Of a stretch of DNA of 6,988 bases, positions 1 to 6,214 are shown in pieces. Numbering within the stretch: the first letter of the stretch is position 1; each line of letters begins with the position of its first letter. The notes beneath the pieces were generated by a model. The model was not told the DNA's origin and searched no databases. It saw only the letters and a program-made list of their open reading frames with translations. The DNA is from Candidatus Roizmanbacteria bacterium CG11_big_fil_rev_8_21_14_0_20_36_8. GTDB lineage: Bacteria; Patescibacteriota; Microgenomatia; UBA1406; GWC2-37-13. The translations under genes and the position numbers were made by a program. The stretch is taken from positions 432 through 7,419 of the forward strand of contig PCVM01000023.1 in the NCBI GenBank assembly GCA_002796045.1, given 5' to 3'.

Positions 1-1
1 G

Positions 2-274
2 ACCGAGACCCCTCCAAAAACACAGCTTGATTTTGCTCTTATCGCTTGTGATGAATTATCGGGGTTACTGTATGCATACTCACTCATGCGTCCGACCGGA
101 TTTGATGGCATGGAAGCAAAATCTGTCAAGAAAAAATTTAAGGACAAAGCATTTGCTGCAAAGATTGACCGCAAGGAGATCATGGTGGGTGTGGCAGGAC
201 TGAAGATTGGACTGTCAGAACATATAAAAACATTGATCGAAGTGTTTCAAGAGATGGAAGAGTTGAGGAAGTGA
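2..274 (+). CDS. HD-superfamily hydrolase, C-terminal 90 residues (5' truncated)
   Basis: The reading frame is open from base 2 and ends with TGA at 272-274, giving the last 90 residues of a protein that begins outside the window. It contains ALIACDELSGLLYAYSLMRP followed by a lysine-rich stretch (SVKKKFKDKAFAAKIDR). This pattern is typical of the C-terminal half of predicted HD-superfamily metal-dependent phosphohydrolases (the COG2316-like group, about 190 residues). The Asp of ACDE probably supplies the last metal ligand of the HD site; the His and His-Asp motifs would lie upstream and cannot be checked. The substrate is not known for this group. The stop codon is immediately followed, on the opposite strand, by the stop of the GNAT gene, so the two genes are convergent with no gap. 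The ATG at 86 lies inside the conserved domain and is not a plausible start. Confidence 0.8.
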   Translation, partial: TETPPKTQLDFALIACDELSGLLYAYSLMRPTGFDGMEAKSVKKKFKDKAFAAKIDRKEIMVGVAGLKIGLSEHIKTLIEVFQEMEELRK

Positions 275-286
275 TTACACCTTCAA
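263..286. terminator. Imperfect hairpin centred on the convergent stop codons
   Basis: Bases 263-268 (TTGAGG) can pair with 281-286 (CTTCAA) with one G-T pair. After a two-base AA bulge, 271-273 (GTG) pairs with 278-280 (CAC) around an ATTA loop. The loop and inner stem sit exactly over the two opposing stop codons. This could slow polymerase from both sides, but there is no T-run on either strand, so it is not a standard intrinsic terminator and the pairing may be chance. Confidence 0.22.
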
Positions 287-823
287 GTACATGCTGATCT
301 CGTCGATATATTCGCCATGAAATAATATTCCACCAGGCATTCTTCCGCATTCAACAAAACCTAGACTTTCATAAAGTGATTTGGCTCGAGTATTTATTGA
401 AAAAACTGTTAGCTTGATTAATTTTAATCCAGAAATATGCTTGCCTGCCTCGGAGATAATCGAAGACATTAGTTTTCTCCCAACCCCATCCTCACGATAC
501 TCTTTGGAAACAGATAAGCCCATTGAAGCAGTATGGAGACTCCTCTTTTTGTTGACAAAATCACGGTCAACTGACGAATAGGCAATTATTTGATTATTGT
601 AAACTGCAATGATTGATACTGAGTCATTATTATGAAATAGCTCAATTTGTTTATTTAAATACTCCTCTTCGTCTTTAATTTCAACAGTTTCTCCAGAAAA
701 TCTAATAAATGTATCCTCCTTCGATAGCTCATTTATATAACGACAAAGTTCCCCCGCATCGCCTTTTTCAACATATCTTAAAATTATGTTTTTTCCAGAT
801 TTTGACGTAAATTTTTTTGACAT
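275..823 (-). CDS. GNAT-family N-acetyltransferase
   Basis: This 182-residue protein has the usual length of a single-domain GNAT enzyme, which transfers an acyl group from acetyl-CoA to an amine. The acetyl-CoA pyrophosphate-binding motif A is at residues 102-119, with R110-x-x-G113-x-G115 in KEYREDGVGRKLM. Motif B is at 138-156 (LTVFSINTRAKSLYESLGF), with N144 and the conserved Tyr (Y151) and GF before the last strand. The N-terminal 100 residues form the variable acceptor half, so the substrate (protein N-terminus, small amine or antibiotic) cannot be deduced. The start ATG (complement of 821-823) follows a TATAAT by 23 bases and has no Shine-Dalgarno sequence. The gene diverges from the purine operon and nothing links it functionally to it. 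Confidence 0.9.
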   Translation of the reverse strand: MSKKFTSKSGKNIILRYVEKGDAGELCRYINELSKEDTFIRFSGETVEIKDEEEYLNKQIELFHNNDSVSIIAVYNNQIIAYSSVDRDFVNKKRSLHTASMGLSVSKEYREDGVGRKLMSSIISEAGKHISGLKLIKLTVFSINTRAKSLYESLGFVECGRMPGGILFHGEYIDEISMYLKV

Positions 824-827
824 TTTT

Positions 828-843
828 CAATTTAGCAATTTAG
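828..843. repeat. Two tandem 8-bp repeats in the divergent intergenic region
   Basis: CAATTTAG occurs twice back to back (828-835 and 836-843), followed by a partial third copy (CAAATTAT, 844-851). The repeats lie between the -10 box and the start codon of the GNAT gene, so they would be in its short leader or at the transcription start. They could be a protein-binding site or simple slippage in AT-rich DNA. Confidence 0.4.
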
Positions 844-846
844 CAA

Positions 847-875
847 ATTATAACTTGTTTTTAAGAATTCTGTAT
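847..875 (-). promoter_or_regulatory. Putative promoter of the GNAT gene
   Basis: A perfect TATAAT -10 hexamer is on the minus strand at 852-847. The hexamer 17 bp upstream (ATACAG, 875-870) is a poor -35 match. Transcription would begin near 840, giving a leader of about 17 nt without a Shine-Dalgarno sequence. It overlaps the opposing operon promoter, so the two may compete. Confidence 0.4.
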
Positions 876-883
876 ACTATAAT
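855..883 (+). promoter_or_regulatory. Putative promoter of the purine salvage operon (leaderless)
   Basis: TTGTTT (855-860, three of six consensus bases) is separated by 17 bp from a perfect TATAAT (878-883). Only five bases (884-888) lie between the -10 box and the ATG of the deaminase gene, so the predicted transcription start falls on or next to the start codon. This implies a leaderless mRNA and leaves no room for a purine riboswitch or attenuator. The spacer includes the 8-bp palindrome AGAATTCT (864-871), which could be a weak operator half or chance. Confidence 0.55.
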
Positions 884-888
884 TACTC

Positions 889-1914
889 ATGGAAGTATCA
901 AAACTACTCCGATCTCTTCCAGAACTCCACGCACACATAGGGTCTTCTATTGCCCCACATGTTTACTGGCATATCGCAAATTCTGAAGGATACAAACTTC
1001 CAAAACGTGATTATCATGAATTTGTAAAACATATAGTTCTATCCCCAGACCGAAAGATGTCATTGAAGGAATACCTAGACACGATCTATCACCCAATTCT
1101 TGACAAGTTGTCAACCGGTGCAGTTGCTCTTGAAAAAGGAGTTTACGAAACTTTCAGCGGAGCATATAGATCAAATCATATAACTTTGTACGAACTTCGA
1201 GGAAATCCAATGAAACATAATCGGGAAGGCGAAGTCGATCTTGATCATGCCATTATGGCAATGCTTAGAGGAATGGAACGTGCACTTCTTGAGTATCCAA
1301 AACTTCGTGCAGGAATTATTTTTTGTCTTGACCGACAATTTACATTTAAACAAAATGAGGTAATTGTTAATAAAGCAATTAAATACAGATCTCGAGGAAT
1401 AATTGGAATCGATTTTTCAAATTACAATAAAACTGGATTTCACTTTAAAGACTATATAGATCTCGTTGCAAAGGCTCGAAGTGCAGGACTAAAGGTCACT
1501 GCCCACTCTGGTGAAACGGATGATACGAACGATCTTTGGGAATGTTTGGAAACGATAAATCCTGATCGCATAGGCCATGGAATCAAAGCTGCATATGACA
1601 AGGATCTAATGCATGAGCTTTCCAAAAGAAATATTGTTCTTGAGGTCTGTCCACTTAGTAACCTCATGACAAAGGCTGCAAAAGATGACCAAGAGATGAA
1701 TTTTATTTTAAATACCTTGTTTGACAATGGAGTTCATTTCTCATTAAACACTGATTGGCCAGAAACTATTAAAGATGGACATCTTTGGGAGCAATACCAA
1801 TATGTAATTGAAAGAAATATGTTATCATCTACTCAAATTGAGCAGCTTATTAATTGGGGATATGATGCAAGCTTTATACCAATAAAAACTGGTGAAAGTA
1901 ACTTATATTTATGA
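889..1914 (+). CDS. add: Adenosine deaminase-family nucleoside deaminase
   Basis: This 341-residue metal-dependent hydrolase is of normal length for adenosine deaminase, which converts adenosine to inosine plus ammonia. Metal ligands are H14 and H16 (LPELHAHIGSS), H206 in VTAHSGE, and D289 in SLNTDWP. The catalytic Glu is E209 and the catalytic His is H230 (DRIGHGI). LEVCPLSNL (251-259) matches the family's CPxSN block. Two substrate-contact regions are unusual. The canonical Asp-Asp pair is D289-W290, where the second Asp normally contacts purine N7. The usual GIDLAGDE segment reads GIDFSNYNKTG (173-183), lacking the Gly that contacts N3. The fold and chemistry are clear, but the substrate could be a modified or related purine nucleoside. 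It is the first gene of the operon; the ATG at 889 directly follows the -10 box. Its stop overlaps the guaB start by ATGA, suggesting coupled translation. Confidence 0.85.
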   Translation: MEVSKLLRSLPELHAHIGSSIAPHVYWHIANSEGYKLPKRDYHEFVKHIVLSPDRKMSLKEYLDTIYHPILDKLSTGAVALEKGVYETFSGAYRSNHITLYELRGNPMKHNREGEVDLDHAIMAMLRGMERALLEYPKLRAGIIFCLDRQFTFKQNEVIVNKAIKYRSRGIIGIDFSNYNKTGFHFKDYIDLVAKARSAGLKVTAHSGETDDTNDLWECLETINPDRIGHGIKAAYDKDLMHELSKRNIVLEVCPLSNLMTKAAKDDQEMNFILNTLFDNGVHFSLNTDWPETIKDGHLWEQYQYVIERNMLSSTQIEQLINWGYDASFIPIKTGESNLYL

Positions 1915-3050
1915 GTACAAAAATAATCTCACAAGGTCTCACGTTTGACGACGTTCTCCTTATTCCCGGCTATAGTGACTTCAAGCGAGAAAATATCTCA
2001 CTCACAACTAGGCTTACAAAAAATATTCAGATCAAATCTCCCGTAATCTCATCTCCTATGGATACGGTCACAGACAGTAAGCTGGCGATAGCACTTGCCA
2101 AGGAAGGGGGAATTGGAATAATCCATAGGAATTTCACTCCTGAAAATCAAGCTGATGAAGTTAAAAAGGTAAAGAATGAAAAACTAATGGTAGGAGCCGC
2201 AATCGGAGCAAGCAGTGGAGCGATCGAAAGAGCCAAAATGCTTGTTGCCGCAGGATGTGATGTAATCATGGTTGACTCCGCACACGGATATGCTGATTAC
2301 GTAATTAATATAGTTAGGTTACTTAAGCAAACTTTTAAAGATATTGACATAATTGCAGGAAATGTGGCAACCTATGATGGAGCCGCAGCACTAATCAGTG
2401 CTGGAGCTGATGCTATTCGCGTCGGGATGGGGCCAGGTGCAATTTGCACAACAAGAATTATTTCTGGAATGGGAGTGCCTCAAATTACAGCAATAATGGA
2501 AACCGCTAAAGCTGGACGTGAAAAAAATATCCCAATAATTGCAGACGGTGGAATAAAATTTTCAGGGGACATGGTGAAAGCTCTTGCAGCTGGTGCTGAC
2601 TCTGTGATGATGGGAGGCATGTTTGCATCCTGCCAAGAGGCGCCTGGTGAAAAAGTCGAACTTACGACCGAGCAAGTTCCCGCTCGCTTTAAGAGCATTG
2701 TAAAACAAAATAAAGAGTCGTACACATTTAAATCTTATCGAGGGATGGGTTCAATCGGCGCCATGAAAAAAGGGACTGAGATCAAATCAGAGGACGAATT
2801 CCATGGAAAAAGTTATAAAGATCGCGTCCTAGTGGCTGAGGGAGTTGAAGGATTAGTCCCAGTAACTGGCTCTGTGCAAGAAGTCGTCGACCAAGCACTG
2901 GGTGGTATCAGATCCGGCATGTATTATCTTGGCACTAAGACAATTAAAGAACTCCAGGAAAAAGGTAAATTTATTCAGATCACTCAAGCGTCACTGACAG
3001 AAAGCCACCCGCATGACATAATTGTTACAAATTCAGGAACAAATTATTAG
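1911..3050 (+). CDS. guaB: IMP dehydrogenase, short form lacking CBS domains
   Basis: The enzyme oxidises IMP to XMP with NAD+, the committed step toward GMP. At 379 residues it is about 110 shorter than usual bacterial enzymes. The N-terminal [11 protein letters not shown] (10-20) and SSPMDTVTD lead straight from QADEVKKVK (80-88) into [10 protein letters not shown] (91-100), exactly where the paired CBS module normally lies. The catalytic loop is [12 protein letters not shown] with C179. [11 protein letters not shown] (210-220), MMGGMFA and YRGMGS (276-281) bind the IMP phosphate. The end, [10 protein letters not shown], is typical of IMP dehydrogenase and not of GMP reductase. The mobile flap (about 286-310) lacks the usual DRYFQ; only R305 is a candidate catalytic Arg. 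GMP reductase is the main alternative, but adjacency to guaA and the N- and C-terminal motifs favour IMP dehydrogenase. The start overlaps the previous stop (ATGA); no good Shine-Dalgarno sequence is seen. Confidence 0.9.
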   Translation: MSTKIISQGLTFDDVLLIPGYSDFKRENISLTTRLTKNIQIKSPVISSPMDTVTDSKLAIALAKEGGIGIIHRNFTPENQADEVKKVKNEKLMVGAAIGASSGAIERAKMLVAAGCDVIMVDSAHGYADYVINIVRLLKQTFKDIDIIAGNVATYDGAAALISAGADAIRVGMGPGAICTTRIISGMGVPQITAIMETAKAGREKNIPIIADGGIKFSGDMVKALAAGADSVMMGGMFASCQEAPGEKVELTTEQVPARFKSIVKQNKESYTFKSYRGMGSIGAMKKGTEIKSEDEFHGKSYKDRVLVAEGVEGLVPVTGSVQEVVDQALGGIRSGMYYLGTKTIKELQEKGKFIQITQASLTESHPHDIIVTNSGTNY

Positions 3051-4592
3051 ATGATAGCAATCATCGATTTTGGATCTCAGACTACTCATCTCATCGGACG
3101 CCGTCTGCGCGAAATTTCAATCCCAAACATTATCGTTGAACCAGCAGAATTTTTTGAAAAAATAAAGACAATTAAATATGATGGCGTCATCTTGTCTGGC
3201 GGACCAACAAGCGTTTATGAAAAAGATGCACCAACAATCGATAAAAAAATATTTGATATTGGAAAACCAATACTTGGAATTTGTTATGGTGAACAACTCA
3301 TCGCCCATCTTCTAAATGGAAAAGTAAAATCTGGAAAGAAAAAAGAGTACGGCCCTGCAACTTTGACAATATTAAAAAAGTCTCCTCTTTTCAAGATACC
3401 ATCTTCCAGCTACGAGCTACCAGCTAAAATTGCAGTCTGGATGAACCATGGAGATGAGGTTCAAAAAATCCCAAACGGTTTTGAAACTATAGGAACAACA
3501 GATACAATTCCCCATGCCGCAATCGCAAATGAAATGAAAAATATTTATGGAATTCAATTTCATCCGGAGGTTCTCCATACTCAGTTTGGAATACAAATAC
3601 TAAAAAACTTTGTAAAAATATGCCAGCTAGTACCTACTGATAAGCCTATAAGTAAAGACTTGGTCACTCAAAAAATTGCAGATATCACAGACTCTGTGGG
3701 GAATATGAATGTAATTGGAGCTTTTTCAGGCGGCGTTGATTCTTCAATCGCTTGTCTCATGGTTTATATGGCGATAGGTAAACAATTTACTCCGATTTAC
3801 ATCGATTCTGGACTAATGCGGGAAGGTGAAACTGAAGAACTAAAAAATGTATTTGTCAATAATTATCAGATGAAAGTCAAGATTATCGATGCTACCTATC
3901 GATTTATAAACAATCTCAAAGGCGTGACTGATCCGGAAAAAAAGCGAAAAATAATTGGTCAAACTTTTATCGAGACCCTTCAAGAGGAAGCTGAAAAACA
4001 TGGTGCAAAACTACTTGTACAGGGTACTATTTATCCTGATGTCATAGAAAGTGCAGGAAGTAAGCACTCAAAAAATATAAAAAGTCACCATAATGTCGGA
4101 GGGCTACCAAAAAATATGAAAATCGCATTGCTTGAGCCACTTCGTGATTTTTATAAAGATGAAGTCAGACGGATTGGAGATATTCTCGATCTGCCAAAGT
4201 CTATCGTCAATCGTCACCCATTCCCCGGTCCTGGGCTTGCCATAAGAATTATTGGTGAGGTAACACATGTAAAATTGAATACTGTTAGACGCGCAGACCA
4301 AATCGTTCGAGAAGAAATCAGTAAAGCCAATCTCGATAAAGATTTATGGCAGGTATTTGCAATTTTTACAGGAGTAAAAACAACAGGCGTCAGGGGAGAT
4401 GATCGCGCGTACGGTGAGACTATTGCAATCCGTGCAGTAGAGTCGCTAGATGTCATGTCTAGTAATTTTGCAAAACTTCCTTGGGAGGTACTTGAAAAAA
4501 TTTCAGTCCGAATTGTGACTGAAATCACCGAAGTAAACCGAGTAGTATATGATGTTACAAATAAACCGCCGGGTACGGTGGAGTGGGAGTAA
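3051..4592 (+). CDS. guaA: GMP synthase (glutamine-hydrolysing)
   Basis: This 513-residue two-domain enzyme converts XMP to GMP using ATP and glutamine, and its length is standard. The N-terminal class I glutamine amidotransferase domain carries the triad C78 (GICYGEQ, usually GICYGMQ), H171 and E173 (GIQFHPEV). The ATP-pyrophosphatase domain has the PP-loop FSGGVDSS (225-232), then GQTFIETL and QGTIYPDVIES around 303-334. The C-terminal dimerisation and XMP-binding part contains HPFPGPGLAIRIIGEV (389-404) and ends in the family's typical NKPPGTVEWE. All expected catalytic elements are intact, so this should be fully functional. Its ATG follows the guaB TAG stop with no intervening base; AGGA at 3035-3038 lies 12 nt before the start, a rather long spacing for a Shine-Dalgarno sequence. 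GuaB and GuaA together form the IMP-to-GMP branch. Confidence 0.97.
   Translation: MIAIIDFGSQTTHLIGRRLREISIPNIIVEPAEFFEKIKTIKYDGVILSGGPTSVYEKDAPTIDKKIFDIGKPILGICYGEQLIAHLLNGKVKSGKKKEYGPATLTILKKSPLFKIPSSSYELPAKIAVWMNHGDEVQKIPNGFETIGTTDTIPHAAIANEMKNIYGIQFHPEVLHTQFGIQILKNFVKICQLVPTDKPISKDLVTQKIADITDSVGNMNVIGAFSGGVDSSIACLMVYMAIGKQFTPIYIDSGLMREGETEELKNVFVNNYQMKVKIIDATYRFINNLKGVTDPEKKRKIIGQTFIETLQEEAEKHGAKLLVQGTIYPDVIESAGSKHSKNIKSHHNVGGLPKNMKIALLEPLRDFYKDEVRRIGDILDLPKSIVNRHPFPGPGLAIRIIGEVTHVKLNTVRRADQIVREEISKANLDKDLWQVFAIFTGVKTTGVRGDDRAYGETIAIRAVESLDVMSSNFAKLPWEVLEKISVRIVTEITEVNRVVYDVTNKPPGTVEWE
4585..4589 (+). promoter_or_regulatory. Possible ribosome binding site inside the guaA 3' end
   Basis: GGGAG lies seven bases before the ATG at 4597, good Shine-Dalgarno spacing, and is one of very few such matches in the window. 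It supports 4597 over the in-frame ATG at 4549, which lies deep inside guaA. The bases also encode the conserved Trp-Glu end of GMP synthase, so the match could be incidental. Confidence 0.4.
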
Positions 4593-4596
4593 ATTT

Positions 4597-5190
4597 ATGT
4601 CTACTGAATTTCTTGAAATACCAATATGTTCACAGGAGCCAATGTTCACTATATATTCAATATTGAATCCACGCACTCAAAGATTTCTAACAGAATTCCC
4701 TTACAATTTGCCTCTTCAGGAACAAGCAAGCCAACATTATTATAACCAAGGTTCAATGAACCAAGTAGAACAAATGCTATTTTATTCAGGAGTTCAAATG
4801 GCTAGATTATTAAATTATTTATTTCCCAACAAAACTCCCGCTGCAGTTATTGGAATACCAAGGTCAGGATGGGCAGTAGCAAATGGAGTAGCAGCTGAAC
4901 TGAGTTTGCCAATACATTATTCAAATCAAGGGAATGATTTAATACCAGGAAGACCAATTTTAGGACCATCAGTATTAGCTGATCTGCAAAATAAAACCGT
5001 AGTTGTGGCTGATGATATTTTATGGGGAAATAAGCAACCGTTAGCATTGAGATCACTCCTCCATTCAGACGTAATATTTGCAATCCCAGCTATAGATAAA
5101 TATCAAGCACGTGAACTTGATGCTGCGACAATAACTGCCTTTGCACCTAGCCAAGGTTTTGAAAATTATTTACGATATTTACTCGATTAA
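4597..5190 (+). CDS. Divergent phosphoribosyltransferase-like protein
   Basis: This 197-residue protein has the outline of a type I phosphoribosyltransferase domain. AAVIGIPRSGWAVANGVAAE (82-101) resembles the strand-loop-helix that carries the diphosphate-binding loop. TVVVADDILWG (134-144) matches the hydrophobic strand and acidic pair (D139-D140) of the PRPP fingerprint. The following phosphate-binding loop, normally TGGT, reads roughly GNKQ (144-147), so PRPP binding may be weak, altered or lost. The N-terminal 80 residues are not recognisable. The protein has only 4 lysines but 14 glutamines, unlike its lysine-rich neighbours. The start at 4597, four bases after the guaA stop, is preferred because it has a GGGAG upstream; the alternative ATG at 4549 would overlap guaA by 44 bases. 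Its place among purine genes suggests a salvage or PRPP-sensing role, but this is inference. Confidence 0.65.
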   Translation: MSTEFLEIPICSQEPMFTIYSILNPRTQRFLTEFPYNLPLQEQASQHYYNQGSMNQVEQMLFYSGVQMARLLNYLFPNKTPAAVIGIPRSGWAVANGVAAELSLPIHYSNQGNDLIPGRPILGPSVLADLQNKTVVVADDILWGNKQPLALRSLLHSDVIFAIPAIDKYQARELDAATITAFAPSQGFENYLRYLLD

Positions 5191-5192
5191 TT

Positions 5193-5930
5193 ATGAAAAA
5201 AATAAATCTCCCCCAAACCGTCATAATCCTTGGCTCAGGATGGAACAAAGTTCTTGATAGGGTGAAAATCCTCAAACAATATTCATATGAGGATTTATTT
5301 GGAATAAAAACTACTGTTCCCGGACATCGAGGTTCATTGATTATTGCAAAATACGGAAATAATAATATCGCTTTTATGTCAGGTCGATTTCATCTATACG
5401 AAGGACATGACGCGGTAACTGCTACCAAGCCAATTCGTGATTTGGCAAAATTGGGAATGAAAAAAATGATTGTGACATCAGCAACTGGTGCAATAAATGA
5501 AAAGTATAAAGTCGGGGATTTTGTAATCCTCTCAGACTTACTCACTCTTTTTTTAACTGGCGATAATCCCCTAGTTGGTCCAAAATTTACTGACATGTCT
5601 GAGGTTTTTGACCCCGCGATGCGAAAACAGGCAATTGAAATCTGTGCTACAAACTCACTTCCATTTCATGAAGGAGTTTATGCATACTCTCACGGCCCAC
5701 ATTTTGAGACTCCAGCTGACAAAATGGGGCTCAAAATGCTTGGTGCGGACGTCGTCGGCATGAGCACTGTGCCCGAGACTATTGTGGCAAGGTCACTTGG
5801 AATTAAAGTCTTGGGACTTTCATATGTGACAAACCTCGCTTTTGTCAAGCATGAACACAAGGATGTCTTGGAAGCTGCAAATATTGGAAGTTTGCAGATG
5901 GTTAAGCTGTTAAATGAACTTATAAAATAA
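5193..5930 (+). CDS. punA: Purine nucleoside phosphorylase, trimeric type
   Basis: The enzyme splits inosine or guanosine with phosphate into the base and ribose-1-phosphate. Family landmarks, in order, are the phosphate loop ILGSGW (S15), VPGH (H45), SGRFHLYEG (R65, H67, E70), the strand VTSATGAIN (94-102), GPHFETPAD (E172 contacts the base), VGMSTVPE (M190 contacts ribose), VTN (N214) and H222. Asn at 214 is the residue that in trimeric enzymes gives preference for 6-oxopurines (hypoxanthine, guanine) over adenine, which fits a deaminase acting first. In VTSATG the usual Asn-Ala-Ala-Gly is changed to Ser-Ala-Thr-Gly. At 245 residues it is shorter than typical members (about 270-290), lacking the N-terminal helix. 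It starts two bases after the previous stop without a Shine-Dalgarno sequence. The symbol is assigned by family class; an inosine-specific or methylthioadenosine phosphorylase is a less likely alternative. Confidence 0.9.
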   Translation: MKKINLPQTVIILGSGWNKVLDRVKILKQYSYEDLFGIKTTVPGHRGSLIIAKYGNNNIAFMSGRFHLYEGHDAVTATKPIRDLAKLGMKKMIVTSATGAINEKYKVGDFVILSDLLTLFLTGDNPLVGPKFTDMSEVFDPAMRKQAIEICATNSLPFHEGVYAYSHGPHFETPADKMGLKMLGADVVGMSTVPETIVARSLGIKVLGLSYVTNLAFVKHEHKDVLEAANIGSLQMVKLLNELIK

Positions 5931-6200
5931 ATGGGAGAAAGATTACCCCTATATTGTGCCACTAAACATTTTATATTTGCCTTTCAAACTCCTACTATTA
6001 TTGATTTCTTAATGATATTTCCCACCGCTAGAATTGATTGGTCTGTTGTAGACATAGGTGCAAATCAATATAATGATAGTCCAGATAACCTCTCAACCTT
6101 ATATGCATTCAGAGTTGTAATTGGAGAAACAGATCTATACGATGCATATAAAAGAATCCAGGCCGGTAATTCATGGTATGATTTTTATAGGATTATTTAA
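5931..6200 (+). CDS. Unrecognised 89-residue protein in the purine operon
   Basis: I do not recognise this protein. Its ATG directly follows the nucleoside phosphorylase stop, the same zero-base junction as guaB-guaA, and its stop is 14 bases before the next gene, so its limits fit a real operon gene. The sequence is rich in aromatics (16 of 89, including WYDFY near the end) and has only two lysines. The first half (14-35) is hydrophobic but broken by Pro, Asp and Gln, so a membrane segment is doubtful. The middle (DIGANQYNDSPDN, 41-53) looks soluble and loop-like. No signal peptide or catalytic motif is evident. A small accessory subunit or an unrelated cargo gene are both possible. TATAAA at 5921-5926 might give it a weak start of its own, but it is formed by the end of the previous gene. 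Confidence 0.6.
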   Translation: MGERLPLYCATKHFIFAFQTPTIIDFLMIFPTARIDWSVVDIGANQYNDSPDNLSTLYAFRVVIGETDLYDAYKRIQAGNSWYDFYRII

Positions 6201-6214
6201 TAATTAAATACTTT

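Noticed and set aside
824..888. Purine riboswitch or attenuator controlling the operon
   Set aside because: The region is only 65 bp and the operon's predicted transcription start is at the ATG, so no leader RNA exists to fold.
786..986. Plus-strand open frame crossing the divergent intergenic region
   Set aside because: It overlaps the start of the GNAT gene antisense and the deaminase gene out of frame; its product has no recognisable features.
4214..4528. Minus-strand 104-residue open frame inside guaA
   Set aside because: It is antisense to a fully conserved part of GMP synthase, so it is a shadow frame. The same applies to the other antisense frames over guaB, guaA, the phosphorylase and the last phosphoribosyltransferase.
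4549..4596. In-frame upstream ATG that would extend the phosphoribosyltransferase-like protein by 16 residues
   Set aside because: It lies inside the conserved C-terminal coding part of guaA, and the ATG at 4597 has a well-spaced GGGAG and a four-base gap typical of this operon.
5921..5934. TATAAA four bases before the ATG of the 89-residue protein, a possible leaderless promoter
   Set aside because: No -35 element is found at usual spacing, and the bases are the Ile-Lys-stop end of the phosphorylase in AT-rich sequence; it is mentioned only as a weak possibility.
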